44,796 nt of DNA from Anaerolineales bacterium (GCA_020634895.1 JACKAV010000014.1:1-44796), one strand, 5' to 3'; numbered from the stretch's first letter, positions 15,500-23,510 are shown. The notes: generated by a model not told the origin, from the letters alone. Numbers and translations are program-made.

Positions 15500-15937
15500 C
15501 TATGCCCACATTTGGGCGGGATGTCTGCGCGGAACGATCCAATCCTGTCTCGCCAGCCAAGCCAGCGACTTGACAAGCAGCGCCATCGGGCTGATATCGG
15601 AAATGATGGCTTCGTCCACTCCGGCGCGGTGATATTCCAATACGTCAATGGATTTATACCCCGAATTGAGGAGAAGGAGAGCGCCGTTTGTAGTGGCGCG
15701 CAGGTCTCTGCAGAGATTCAAACGTTTCTCGTTCGGCAGATCAAGATCAAGGATGATCAGAGAAGGGGAGATGAGGCGGGACGTGAGAACTCCATCTTTG
15801 GCATTGGACTCGCTGATGACGCTGCAATTTCGCTGTTCAAAAAGCGACTTCCAGATCCGCGTCATATCCACATCATCAGAAATAATGAGGATGGTTTGAT
15901 TTTCATTCTGGACGGGAAGGACTCTTTTTGCTGTCAT
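15500..15937 (-). CDS. Single-domain response regulator, degenerate receiver
   Basis: 145 residues from ATG 15937, which has AGAGG upstream; the frame reaches back to 16078 but that part is not receiver-like. The acidic pair (IISDDVDM), a phospho-acceptor Asp in LIILDLDLP and a Ser at the switch position (LLLNSG) are present. The invariant Lys near the end is missing: the usual KP segment reads DEAIISDISP. There is no output domain. Such receivers may be phosphorylation-impaired and work through protein contacts. It is transcribed alone, away from the leader region at 16008. Confidence 0.8.
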   Translation of the reverse strand: MTAKRVLPVQNENQTILIISDDVDMTRIWKSLFEQRNCSVISESNAKDGVLTSRLISPSLIILDLDLPNEKRLNLCRDLRATTNGALLLLNSGYKSIDVLEYHRAGVDEAIISDISPMALLVKSLAWLARQDWIVPRRHPAQMWA

Positions 15938-16007
15938 GTATACCTCTTTATATATTGGGTCGTCAAAAGGATTGAAAAAGGTTCGATGTATCCCCCAAAT
16001 ATCCTGC

Positions 16008-16037
16008 TTGACTTGTCCGTAATGGGCGTGATAAACT
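16008..16037 (+). promoter_or_regulatory. Sigma70-like promoter of the structured leader
   Basis: TTGACT and TAAACT separated by 18 bases. The transcript would start near 16044 and contain the small ORF and both downstream hairpins. Confidence 0.55.
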
Positions 16038-16066
16038 GTCGTTACCTGTAAAAAGGAATTCGAAAG

Positions 16067-16150
16067 AAAGGAGCGCACTACAAATGTTCATGAGCCAGTA
16101 CTTCATTTCCCTCATCACCTCCAGCGTTGCTGGTGATTGCCGTAGTGCGC
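16067..16150 (+). ncRNA. Structured leader RNA, possible attenuator
   Basis: GCGCACTAC (16073-16081) pairs perfectly with GTAGTGCGC (16142-16150), enclosing an inner CCAGC-GTT-GCTGG hairpin (16121-16133). The 5' arm begins within the AAAGGAG ribosome-binding site of the tiny ORF and the 3' arm lies inside that ORF, so ribosome position and folding would affect one another. Two intrinsic terminators follow before the acetyltransferase gene. I do not recognise the RNA family. Confidence 0.5.
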
Positions 16151-16164
16151 CTGTTCGTCGTTAG
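16084..16164 (+). CDS. Possible 26-residue leader peptide
   Basis: Reads MFMSQYFISLITSSVAGDC followed by RSAPVRR and TAG. AAAGGAG lies about ten bases upstream of the ATG, spacing somewhat long. There is a good promoter before it and two terminators after it. The product matches no family I know, and a mildly hydrophobic first half with a basic end fits a leader peptide. Its coding status is uncertain; the hairpin that spans it could be the real functional element. Confidence 0.35.
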   Translation: MFMSQYFISLITSSVAGDCRSAPVRR

Positions 16165-16183
16165 GTAATATTTTCAAGCCCTG

Positions 16184-16218
16184 CGACCACGGCGCGCCCA
16201 AGCCCGTGGTCGTTTTTG
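16184..16218 (+). terminator. First terminator in the leader of the acetyltransferase gene
   Basis: CGACCACGG / CCGTGGTCG stem, 11-base loop, then TTTTTGTTT. It stands 20 bases after the small ORF. Confidence 0.85.
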
Positions 16219-16233
16219 TTTAACCGCTCAAAA

Positions 16234-16268
16234 TGGTCACGGAGAATATCTTGTGACCGTTTTTTTAT
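16234..16268 (+). terminator. Second terminator in the leader of the acetyltransferase gene
   Basis: GGTCAC / GTGACC stem with a 12-base interior followed by a G and seven T residues, ending just before the ribosome-binding site of the acetyltransferase gene. Confidence 0.65.
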
Positions 16269-16285
16269 TTAGCAAAGAGGAAATC

Positions 16286-16855
16286 ATGTTTACCATTCAT
16301 ACACAATTGTGTGAAACACGGGATGTCTGTTTCGGTCCCATAGATCATGAGATGCATCCCGAGATCGAAGCCAGATGGACGCATGATGCCGAATTCATGC
16401 GCCTGATGGAATTGAAACCGACACATCCGCTTTCAGTTGAGGCGGTGAGAGAACAATACGAAGCCATCGAACGTGATATGGAAGAGTTGAAGAACCTTTT
16501 CTATTTCACCATCCGCACAGTGGACGACCGTTTAATCGGCAAAGCCATCATCGAATGGGTGGATTGGTCGAACGGAAACGGCTATCTTCGGCTGGGAATC
16601 GGTGAACCGGAATTCCGCCGCAGGGGATATGGTTCGCAGGCTTTGGAACTGCTGCTCCGCCATGCTTTTGACGAGTTGGACCTATACCGCGTCACTGCGG
16701 TGGTGCCTGCCTATAACGAAGGCGCGATCCGCTTGTTCCAGAAGTTCGGCTTTATGGAAGAAGTGCGCCGAAGTGCGGCATTGCATCGCGACGGCGAATT
16801 TTGGGACATCATCAGCTTCGGCTTGTTGAAGGCTGAATGGTGTGAATCAGTTTAG
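16286..16855 (+). CDS. GNAT N-acetyltransferase, RimJ/RimL type
   Basis: 189 residues from ATG 16286, with AAGAGGAAA upstream; the frame from 16253 lies over the second terminator's T run and is rejected. Motifs: FYFTIRTVDDRLIGKAII, YLRLGIGEPEFRRRGYGSQALELLLRHAF (acetyl-CoA loop RRRGYG), and VPAYNEGAIRLFQKFGFMEEVR. It resembles SpeG/RimL-like acetyltransferases. The tandem terminators and small ORF in front suggest regulation by attenuation, as seen for some resistance genes, but the substrate is unknown. Confidence 0.9.
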   Translation: MFTIHTQLCETRDVCFGPIDHEMHPEIEARWTHDAEFMRLMELKPTHPLSVEAVREQYEAIERDMEELKNLFYFTIRTVDDRLIGKAIIEWVDWSNGNGYLRLGIGEPEFRRRGYGSQALELLLRHAFDELDLYRVTAVVPAYNEGAIRLFQKFGFMEEVRRSAALHRDGEFWDIISFGLLKAEWCESV

Positions 16856-16857
16856 GC

Positions 16858-16904
16858 ACGAGGGTGAGGCGCAGCTATCCATCGCGGAGCCCTCGTCTGC
16901 CTCA
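16858..16904 (+). promoter_or_regulatory. Interlaced complementary segments (possible pseudoknot) before the tandem GNAT gene
   Basis: ACGAGGG (16858-16864) pairs with CCCTCGT (16890-16896), and TGAGGC (16865-16870) pairs with GCCTCA (16899-16904). The order A-B-A'-B' allows an H-type pseudoknot a few bases before the possible start codons at 16909 and 16930. Confidence 0.35.
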
Positions 16905-16929
16905 TCATATGAAATTATGGAGTCGAACA

Positions 16930-17922
16930 ATGACAAAGGATACGCATCTTGACCCCAGTTTGAAGCTGCGCAATGCAGCCTGGACAGACGTGAACACTGT
17001 GGCAAAGCTCATCTATGATGTATGCGAAGCCGACGGCGATGTGACCGTTGCCACTCCTGCTGAGACGTTGGAGCACGCATGGCATGAAGCAGGTTTTAAT
17101 CCGCTGACCGATGCGTTCGTCGTTGAAACCTCGGACGGACGGATCGTGGGGTATGAAGACCTTTACAACGAAAAAGATTATGTCGATTGGAATGCGGATG
17201 GTTACGTTCACCCTGATTTCAAGGGATTGGGTATTGGCACCACACTGCTTGCCTGCGTAGAAGAACGCGCATGCGAGTTGATGAAACTCGCCGACCCTGA
17301 GCTGCGAGTCTTTATTATTTCTGCCACGAGCGGCAAGGATGAATTGGGAAAAAAATTACTTGCGGATATGGGATACAGTCCCGTCCGGCATTTTTGGCGA
17401 ATGGAAATAAAACTGGATTCCCAGCCGACTTTCGAACTGCCCGCGGGTGTTGAATTCCGTCCATTTGGGCGGGAAGCGCATGCGCGTCTCGTTTGGGAGG
17501 CGGAAATGGAAGCCTTCAGTGAACATTGGGGCAGCCACAAACATCCCTTTGAAGAATGGGAATTCAGCAAACTGGAGCGTGCCGAATTTGACCCGGTCAT
17601 GTGGCTCATCGCCTGGGATGGCGACAAAATCGCCGGTTTTTCCCAGAACCGTTTCCGCATGGGAATCGGCTGGGTGGGGACGTTGGGCGTTCTCAAGCCG
17701 TGGCGCAAAAAGGGGCTGGGGCTGGCGTTGCTCAACGCCTCTTTCGCGGATTTTTACCAGCGGGGCATGAAAACTGTCGGTTTGGGCGTGGATGCCTCCA
17801 ATTCGACCGGCGCCACCCGCCTGTATGAGCGTGCCGGGATGTCTGTAGCGAGCGATTTCATCAATTTCGAGAAGGAAATTCGCCCCGGCAAGCCGTTGGA
17901 GGATGCCGACCAGCGCAAATAA
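16930..17922 (+). CDS. Tandem-GNAT acetyltransferase
   Basis: 330 residues from ATG 16930 (GGAG eight bases upstream; ATG 16909 also possible). Two acetyltransferase domains are joined head to tail. The first (about 15-165) has YVHPDFKGLGIGTTLLACVEERA. The second (about 175-325) has GWVGTLGVLKPWRKKGLGLALLNASFADFYQRGMKTVGLGVDASNSTGATRLYERAGM. Both keep an acetyl-CoA loop (KGLGIG, KKGLGL). The layout is like mycothiol synthase MshD and related two-domain GNATs, but there is no evidence for mycothiol here. It follows the preceding GNAT gene by 74 bases and is probably co-transcribed. Confidence 0.88.
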   Translation: MTKDTHLDPSLKLRNAAWTDVNTVAKLIYDVCEADGDVTVATPAETLEHAWHEAGFNPLTDAFVVETSDGRIVGYEDLYNEKDYVDWNADGYVHPDFKGLGIGTTLLACVEERACELMKLADPELRVFIISATSGKDELGKKLLADMGYSPVRHFWRMEIKLDSQPTFELPAGVEFRPFGREAHARLVWEAEMEAFSEHWGSHKHPFEEWEFSKLERAEFDPVMWLIAWDGDKIAGFSQNRFRMGIGWVGTLGVLKPWRKKGLGLALLNASFADFYQRGMKTVGLGVDASNSTGATRLYERAGMSVASDFINFEKEIRPGKPLEDADQRK

Positions 17923-17997
17923 AGAAAATAGATTCGCAAGGCTGAAAAAATCGGTGTAGAATCAGGGGAACGAGTAAATCCACGAAAGGGCGTTCCT

Positions 17998-18468
17998 ATG
18001 ATCAACTTGCGTTGTCTTTATTGTCAAACTCCGTTCACGGTTGGACGGGCAGAAATGCTAGCCGCACTTATCACCATGGACGAAAAGAACCAGAACCACC
18101 ACGATGCACACTGCCCGCGCTGCCGTCGTGCCAATTCCATTTCCCGCCAGCGGATGGAATTGTTCTTCCCGAACTGGCGAGAAGCTGCCAAGGAACAAGC
18201 CTCGGCTCAGACTCATGCGACAACTGCTTCAGCGGCACAGAAAACGGAACCTCTGCCGAAATCGGTCAAGAGCGGTGCAGCGAAGACTGCATCCGCCAAA
18301 AAGACAACCGAGGCTGGCGAAAAGAAGTCTGCGCCGCGCAAGCGCTCAACGAAGGCTGCTCCTGAAAAGGCAACCAAACCTTCCGCGAAGAAGACCACAA
18401 CCGCGAAAACTTCCAAGTCCACTACCAAGACGACCTCCAAAACGTCTTCAAAGACAAAGAAGAAGTGA
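17998..18468 (+). CDS. Zinc-ribbon protein with a histone H1-like Lys/Ala/Thr-rich tail
   Basis: 156 residues. The N-terminal third has two CxxC pairs, CLYCQTPF (from Cys6) and CPRCRRAN (about 38-45), which would bind one zinc. From about residue 75 to the end the chain is low-complexity KTASAKKTTEAG/APRKRSTKAAPEKATK-type sequence, nearly without hydrophobic residues, strongly basic and likely disordered. Such tails bind DNA or RNA in H1-like bacterial proteins. The AAAGGGCG ribosome-binding site supports the ATG. I know no named family for this combination; a nucleoid or RNA-binding role is inference. Confidence 0.75.
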   Translation: MINLRCLYCQTPFTVGRAEMLAALITMDEKNQNHHDAHCPRCRRANSISRQRMELFFPNWREAAKEQASAQTHATTASAAQKTEPLPKSVKSGAAKTASAKKTTEAGEKKSAPRKRSTKAAPEKATKPSAKKTTTAKTSKSTTKTTSKTSSKTKKK

Positions 18469-18489
18469 TCGGTTGGTTTTGAGTATCCA

Positions 18490-18523
18490 CCCGCAGGCGA
18501 GTTTTCAGCCTGCGGGATTTTTT
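18490..18523 (+). terminator. Terminator of the zinc-ribbon/H1-like gene
   Basis: CCCGCAGGC / GCCTGCGGG stem with a 9-base loop, then ATTTTTTA. Confidence 0.9.
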
Positions 18524-18550
18524 ATCCCTGCAAGATGATTGGAAAGAAAT

Positions 18551-19153
18551 ATGAAATTTCGCGCAGTATTTTTTGATTTTGGCGGTGTCATCCAACGCAC
18601 CGAATATCAAGCTCCGCGCCAGCAGCTTGCTCAACGATTTGGCATGGAATATGAAGATATCGATAAACTTGTATTTAATAGCCCCAGCGCGGTGAAAGCG
18701 ACTGTGGGCGAGGTCTCGGAGAAGGCGCATTGGAAAGCGATTGCCCAACGGTTGAAAATCAAAGGCGATGAGATCGAGAAGGTCGAATCCGAGTTCTTTG
18801 CCGGTGACATGGTTGACCTGTCCATTCTTCAGTATTTGCAGTCTTTACGTCCGCGGTACAAGGTTGGCATGATCAGCAATGCCTGGTCGGGGATGCGCGA
18901 ATATCTTGTGCGCCAGAAGATCGATACTGCTTTCGACACATTGACCATTTCCGCGGAGGTGGGTGAGGCAAAGCCCGATGCGAAGATCTACCTCCTTGCG
19001 TTGGAGCAGGCTCAGGTCAAGGCATCTGAAGCGGTCTTTGTCGATGATGTCGCTAAAAATATCGAGGCGTGTGAAAAAGTCGGTATGAAAGGCATATTGT
19101 TCAAAGATCCGAATGAATCAATGAAGCAGTTAAAGAAACTCTTGAAAGAATAA
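18551..19153 (+). CDS. HAD superfamily hydrolase
   Basis: 200 residues from ATG 18551, with GGAAAG upstream. Motif I reads VFFDFGGVIQ (nucleophile Asp; the second Asp is replaced by Gly, as in YihX-like HADs). Motif II is MISNAW, motif III is the Lys in GEAKPDAKIY, and motif IV is VFVDDVAKNIEACE. The cap is a small helical C1 type (about 20-85). Members dephosphorylate sugar phosphates, nucleotides or haloacids; substrate unknown. The stop is one base before the start of the next gene, so both are likely one unit. Confidence 0.9.
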   Translation: MKFRAVFFDFGGVIQRTEYQAPRQQLAQRFGMEYEDIDKLVFNSPSAVKATVGEVSEKAHWKAIAQRLKIKGDEIEKVESEFFAGDMVDLSILQYLQSLRPRYKVGMISNAWSGMREYLVRQKIDTAFDTLTISAEVGEAKPDAKIYLLALEQAQVKASEAVFVDDVAKNIEACEKVGMKGILFKDPNESMKQLKKLLKE

Positions 19154-19154
19154 A

Positions 19155-20495
19155 ATGAACAAGAATTCAGAACTTTTTATCCGTGACCTTGGCGACGGAT
19201 TGATCTTGCGCCGCGCTTCAAAAGATGACGCCGACGCGCTGGCGGATATCAACAGCCGTATGCACAGTGATGATGGACCCGATAAACCTCATGCAGGTAT
19301 CCGCGCGTGGATCATGGACTTGGTGACAAAGCCGCATCCGACTCTTGCCCCAAGTGATTTCACCATCGTTGAAGAATCTGCAACCGGACGGATCGTTTCC
19401 ACTTTATGCCTGATCCCGCAAACGTGGACGTATGAAGGAATTGAGTTTGGTGTAGGGCGACCCGAGTTGGTTTGCACCCTGCCCGAATTCCGCAGGCGCG
19501 GACTCGTCCGCATTCAAATGGAAGAAGTGCATAAATGGAGTGGGGAACGCGGTCATCTGATGCAGATCATCACCGGCATTCCTTATTTTTACCGTCAGTT
19601 TGGGTATGACATGGCGTTGAATTTCACTGGTCGCCGTAACGGATTCGAGCCGCAAGTGCCCGCCTTGAAGGAGGGTGCGGGCGAGCCTTTTATTATTCGT
19701 GAAGCGCGGGATGATGACGTCGATTTTATTTTGCATACTTATGAGGCGCATGAAAGCCGTCAGGCGCTTTCGTGCAAACGCACGCCTGAGATCATTCGTT
19801 ATGAAATTTTTGGTCAGAATAAAAAGAATCTTAACCACTTCCAAAAGATGGTCATCGAAAACCTGAAAGGGGAGCGGGTTGGCTTTTTTGAACATTCCAC
19901 TGACCTTTGGCTCGACGCAGCAACTTGTATCTATTTTGCGGTTACAGAGGGAACTTCATGGTTCGAGGTCTCACCGAGCGTGGTGCGGTATTTATGGAAG
20001 GTAGGCGGAGAATATGCCAAACGTGATGGAGGAAAGCGCGGCTCGTTTGGTTTTGCCCTTGGTGAACATCATCCTGTATATGAGGTTCTTGATGATAAAC
20101 TGCCAGCCAAACGAAATCCCTATGCTTTTTATGTCCGCGTGCCGGATATTTCCGCGTTTTTGGAGCGCGTCAAACCTGCTTTGGAGAAACGTCTCGCCGA
20201 TTCTGTGGCGGCGGGATACACCGGCGATCTGAGACTCAGTTTTTATAACAGCGGAATTCACATTAAGTTCGAGCATGGAAATATCACCGCCATTGAACCA
20301 ATGAAAATTGAGGACGATACTGAAATTGACGCATACTTCCCCGATCTGACCTTTCTGCACCTGCTCATGGGACATCGCAGTTTTGATGAACTTCGGCACG
20401 CGTTCACTGATTGTTACCCGCAAAATAATGCGGCGCGGGTTCTGTTAAAATCCCTTTTCCCGAAGCGCCTTTCAGACGTGTATCCGATCAATTGA
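19155..20495 (+). CDS. Eis-like GNAT protein with SCP2-like C-terminal domain
   Basis: 446 residues. The N-terminal GNAT domain (about 15-150) includes VGRPELVCTLPEFRRRGLVRIQMEEVH (acetyl-CoA loop RRRGLV) and the GIPYFYRQFGYDMAL strand. A second, divergent GNAT-like domain follows (about 175-320), and the C-terminus (about 335-440) has the beta/alpha pattern of SCP2 sterol-carrier-like domains. This three-part layout is that of Eis-type acetyltransferases, which in mycobacteria acetylate aminoglycosides and proteins; the substrate here is not known. The Shine-Dalgarno is weak, fitting translational coupling to the HAD gene. Confidence 0.85.
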   Translation: MNKNSELFIRDLGDGLILRRASKDDADALADINSRMHSDDGPDKPHAGIRAWIMDLVTKPHPTLAPSDFTIVEESATGRIVSTLCLIPQTWTYEGIEFGVGRPELVCTLPEFRRRGLVRIQMEEVHKWSGERGHLMQIITGIPYFYRQFGYDMALNFTGRRNGFEPQVPALKEGAGEPFIIREARDDDVDFILHTYEAHESRQALSCKRTPEIIRYEIFGQNKKNLNHFQKMVIENLKGERVGFFEHSTDLWLDAATCIYFAVTEGTSWFEVSPSVVRYLWKVGGEYAKRDGGKRGSFGFALGEHHPVYEVLDDKLPAKRNPYAFYVRVPDISAFLERVKPALEKRLADSVAAGYTGDLRLSFYNSGIHIKFEHGNITAIEPMKIEDDTEIDAYFPDLTFLHLLMGHRSFDELRHAFTDCYPQNNAARVLLKSLFPKRLSDVYPIN

Positions 20496-20577
20496 ATTTT
20501 CTGCGCTGTATCCCCTAATTGTTTTGTGTGAAAATCTGAACAATTTCGCATCCATACAAGAGTGCAAAGCATATTAA

Positions 20578-20607
20578 TTGACGCATTGCGACTTTACCAA
20601 GTATAAT
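20578..20607 (+). promoter_or_regulatory. Sigma70-like promoter at the head of the signalling cluster
   Basis: TTGACG and TATAAT with an 18-base spacer. A small CCCTCTT/AAGAGGG hairpin (20618-20634) lies in the 5' UTR just before the GAGG ribosome-binding site of the DUF4388 gene and could influence translation. Confidence 0.75.
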
Positions 20608-20646
20608 TTTGTACCGTCCCTCTTCTGAAGAGGGAGTTGAGGAATA

Positions 20647-21453
20647 ATGGCTCTACGTGGTAACTTACGTGATTTTACGATCACCCAGCTCTTAAATCTC
20701 ATCAACCTTGCCAATAAAACGGGAACGTTGGTAATCGATGGCGCCTCGGAACAGGCGTATGTCTCGTTCCGTGAGGGGAAACTGGCGTACGCCCGCATCG
20801 GCAAGGAGGATGGCAGCCTTGCTTCCGTGCTTTATAAATCGAACAAGATCAATGCGAATCAATATAAAGCCATCATCGACCGCGCTGGGCAAATGTCTGA
20901 TAAGGAGTTGGGTCTTTTGTTGATCAACGCGGGGTATGTTTCCCGCGATGATATTTTGATGAATTTACAGGCATATTTTACGGACCAGATCCGCCGGTTG
21001 TTCACCTGGGTGGAGGGCATCTTCCGCTTTGAGAACGAGATGCTGCCGCCGGATGACCGGATCAACGTAAGGCTTGACCTGGAAAATATCATTATCGAAG
21101 GTTCGCGCCAACTACGCGAATTGGAACAACTTCAGGATGAAATTCCGAGCCTCGATATGGCGCTGAAGTTCACGGAACGTCCGCTTACCAATGTCAATTT
21201 GAGCGTGGATGAATGGAAAGTGGTGAAGTTCGTTGATCCGAAGAACACGATGCGTCAGATCGCAAAGACGAACAGGTTAACCGAGGTGGAAGTCCGCAGG
21301 ATCGTTTATGGTTTGCTGCAGGCAGGTCTGGTTGAATTGGTGCGTCCTGCCGATGCGCCTTTGCCCCAGTCTGCGAAGCCGCTTGGCCCGAAAGAAATCG
21401 AAGACAAAAAGAATTTGGTCAACAAACTGATCGGCCGTATTCGTTCGTTATAA
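20647..21453 (+). CDS. DUF4388 (PATAN) domain protein
   Basis: 268 residues. The N-terminus, GNLRDFTITQLLNLINLANKTGTLVID followed by AYVSFREGKLAYA, is the DUF4388/PATAN signature known from cyanobacterial PatA-type regulators and from gliding bacteria. The C-terminal part (about 165-240) looks like a winged helix: KFVDPKNTMRQIAKTNRLTEVEVRRIVYGLLQAGLVELV. By context it is a signalling or adaptor protein paired with the Ras-like GTPase encoded 26 bases downstream. Such pairs are linked to polarity and motility in other phyla (established for MglA-type systems; inference here). Confidence 0.88.
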   Translation: MALRGNLRDFTITQLLNLINLANKTGTLVIDGASEQAYVSFREGKLAYARIGKEDGSLASVLYKSNKINANQYKAIIDRAGQMSDKELGLLLINAGYVSRDDILMNLQAYFTDQIRRLFTWVEGIFRFENEMLPPDDRINVRLDLENIIIEGSRQLRELEQLQDEIPSLDMALKFTERPLTNVNLSVDEWKVVKFVDPKNTMRQIAKTNRLTEVEVRRIVYGLLQAGLVELVRPADAPLPQSAKPLGPKEIEDKKNLVNKLIGRIRSL

Positions 21454-21479
21454 TTTTTGAGGCCGAAAGGATAGGAATT

Positions 21480-22016
21480 ATGCAAACGGTCAAAATGGTA
21501 GTCACAGGTCCATTCAGCGCTGGAAAGACGCAGTTCATTCAGTCTGTCAGCGAAATCGATGTGGTTGCCACAGAACGAAGAATTTCCTCTGAAGAGGAAC
21601 GCACGGTGAAGTCTGCCACGACAGTGGCGATGGATTTCGGGCGCATTACTGTAGACCAGGATCTGGTTCTGTATCTGTTCGGCACTCCCGGTCAGAAGCG
21701 TTTCGATTTCATGTGGGAGATCCTCTCCGAAGGCATGTTGGGCTTTATTGTGATGGTGGATAGTACCCGCCCGGAAACATTCCGTGAGGCGCGTTCGATC
21801 CTGGAAACATTCCGCGCTTATGCGCCGACTCCCTTTGTGGTGGCGGCGAACAAGCAGGATAAAGAAGACGCATGGGAACTTGAAGATATGGGTCACGCTC
21901 TGCGCCTCGACAAAAATACAAAATTGCTGCCCTGCGTTGCGACCGAACGCGACTCCGTCAAGACCATTTTGCTCGAATTGCTTTACAGCATTATGAGCGA
22001 AATGGAGGGAAGCTAG
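21480..22016 (+). CDS. Ras-like small GTPase (COG2229/MglA-like)
   Basis: 178 residues, one G domain. G1 is GPFSAGKTQF, a switch I Thr lies in TTVAMDFG, G3 is LFGTPGQKRF (the canonical Asp is replaced, as in other bacterial Arf/MglA-like GTPases), G4 is AANKQD and G5 is CVATER. There is no lipid-modification motif. Bacterial relatives work with Roadblock/longin GAP partners; no Roadblock gene is seen here, so the regulator may be elsewhere or replaced by the DUF4388 or V4R protein. An AAGGATAGG ribosome-binding site precedes the ATG. Confidence 0.9.
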   Translation: MQTVKMVVTGPFSAGKTQFIQSVSEIDVVATERRISSEEERTVKSATTVAMDFGRITVDQDLVLYLFGTPGQKRFDFMWEILSEGMLGFIVMVDSTRPETFREARSILETFRAYAPTPFVVAANKQDKEDAWELEDMGHALRLDKNTKLLPCVATERDSVKTILLELLYSIMSEMEGS

Positions 22017-22039
22017 CAGCAGGCGGGTGATGTCTTACC

Positions 22040-22837
22040 GTGTCTTCCATTACGACTGATCAGGGTATTGTTCATTACGAGGTTTTTGGACGGGGAAAAC
22101 CCGTTATTCTTTTGCATGGGTATCAGGGCTCCTGGGGTTTGTGGCAGGAGACCATGGCGTACCTGGGTGCGTTTTACCGCACATACGCATTGGATTTTTG
22201 GGGATTCGGTGAATCTGGTACAAAGCGTTCCACATATGCCGTAAAGGATTTTGTCAGTCTCGTTTACCAGTTCATGGAGCAATTGGGCATTGTGCGCGCT
22301 CCTTTGGTGGGACACAGCATGGGCGGTACGGTCAGCCTGATGACTGCGATCCAGCATCCAGACCGGGTGCAAAAAGTGGTCGTGATCGGTTCGCCGGTCG
22401 CTGGTTCCTCGCTGTATTTTTTCCCGCGCGTGTTCGGGTATCGGGCCTTTGGCTGGCTGACCTATCATAATTTGTGGATCTACAAAGGCTTTTATCGCAT
22501 TCTTTCCCCTTTTTATTCCAAGGATAAAAATTGGGCGGAAATGATGGACCGTGATGTCTCCCGCACCTCCCTGGAAGCGTTCTTTTCGAGCATCGGTTCG
22601 CTGCGCCGCACGGACTTGCGTCCAAGCCTGCACATGATTCAGGCTCCGGTGATGGGGATGTATGGCGACAAGGATATTGTTGTTAACCCGGGACAATGGA
22701 AACCCCTGCAGGAAGGTGTTGCGGTTTCGCGGATCGAACGCTTCCATACCGCCGGTCACTTTATCATGCTGGATGAGCCCATCGATTTCAACCAAAAATT
22801 AAAGAATTTCCTCGACGAAGATATACCCACCTCATGA
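22040..22837 (+). CDS. Alpha/beta hydrolase, Ser nucleophile
   Basis: 265 residues from the GTG at 22040. Oxyanion region VILLHGYQGSWGLW, nucleophile elbow LVGHSMGGTVSL (Ser), acid in MYGDKDIVV and His in FHTAGHFIML, giving a complete triad. A cap is inserted around 130-195. It resembles esterases or C-C hydrolases; substrate unknown. The first 30 residues (GIVHYEVFGRGKPVILLHG) resemble those of the hydrolase at 34603, so the two are paralogues framing the cluster. Its stop overlaps the V4R start (ATGA). Confidence 0.9.
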   Translation: MSSITTDQGIVHYEVFGRGKPVILLHGYQGSWGLWQETMAYLGAFYRTYALDFWGFGESGTKRSTYAVKDFVSLVYQFMEQLGIVRAPLVGHSMGGTVSLMTAIQHPDRVQKVVVIGSPVAGSSLYFFPRVFGYRAFGWLTYHNLWIYKGFYRILSPFYSKDKNWAEMMDRDVSRTSLEAFFSSIGSLRRTDLRPSLHMIQAPVMGMYGDKDIVVNPGQWKPLQEGVAVSRIERFHTAGHFIMLDEPIDFNQKLKNFLDEDIPTS

Positions 22838-23457
22838 ATGAAACCACCTATTATTATCCCCAGAAAATGGGAAGGATCATCCTTCTCGGTTTGGAGGAGG
22901 TGATCGGCAAAGGCGGGGTGGACGCAGTCCTTCAGCTTCCCATAGTACAAGAAATATCCCAAAATCTTCCAACTTTATCGAATGAACAGACATTCTCCTT
23001 CAAGGCGGTGAGTCAGCTTCAGCAGGCGCTGGAACAGGCTTACGGTCCGAGGGGAGGGCGAGGGTTGGCGCTCCGCAGCGGACGTGCAAGTTTTAAGTAC
23101 GGCATCAGGGAATACGGCTCGATGTTGGGGCTGACCGAAATGGCGTTCCGTTTGCTGCCGCTCCCGACCAAGTTGCATACGGGTGCGCATTCCTTTGCCG
23201 GTCTTTTCAATAAACATACCGACCAGCGGGTGCGTGTTGAAGAGACCGAGACACATATCATCTGGCATATTGAACGGTGCCCATTATGCTGGGACAGAAC
23301 GGCGGAAGAACCGGTGTGTCATCTGGCTGTAGGATTATTGCAGGAAGCTCTCTACTGGCTGAGCGGGGGAAAAGTTTTCAGCGTGGAAGAGACCGCCTGT
23401 CATGCCTGCGGAGACGACCACTGCACGATCACCATTCAAAAAGCCCCCCTCACCTGA
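22834..23457 (+). CDS. V4R (4-vinyl reductase) domain small-molecule binding protein
   Basis: 207 residues. The N-terminus (YYYPQKMGRIILLGLEEVIGKGGVDAVL) is a helical domain. The V4R domain follows with ERCPLCWDR, PVCHLAVGLLQEALYWLSGGKVFSVEETACHACGDDHCTITI, containing the family's conserved Cys residues and GDxxC ending. V4R domains bind small hydrophobic molecules and sit in sensors of aromatic compounds, so this may be the ligand-sensing part of the pathway (inference). A GPRGGRGLALRSG stretch at about 71-83 is a low-complexity insertion. Confidence 0.85.
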   Translation: MNETTYYYPQKMGRIILLGLEEVIGKGGVDAVLQLPIVQEISQNLPTLSNEQTFSFKAVSQLQQALEQAYGPRGGRGLALRSGRASFKYGIREYGSMLGLTEMAFRLLPLPTKLHTGAHSFAGLFNKHTDQRVRVEETETHIIWHIERCPLCWDRTAEEPVCHLAVGLLQEALYWLSGGKVFSVEETACHACGDDHCTITIQKAPLT

Positions 23458-23504
23458 CTTAAATTCGTTCTCTTCAGCAGCACGCTCAAAGATACGCTTT
23501 GATT

Positions 23505-23510
23505 TATAAT
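23505..23510 (+). promoter_or_regulatory. -10 box of an internal leaderless promoter
   Basis: TATAAT, 7 bases (TCCCAAC), then the ATG at 23518. It would allow the second half of the signalling cluster to be transcribed separately. Confidence 0.65.

Noticed and set aside
22013..22795. 260-codon minus-strand frame over the hydrolase
   Set aside because: Antisense to a hydrolase with a complete catalytic triad; no motif of its own.
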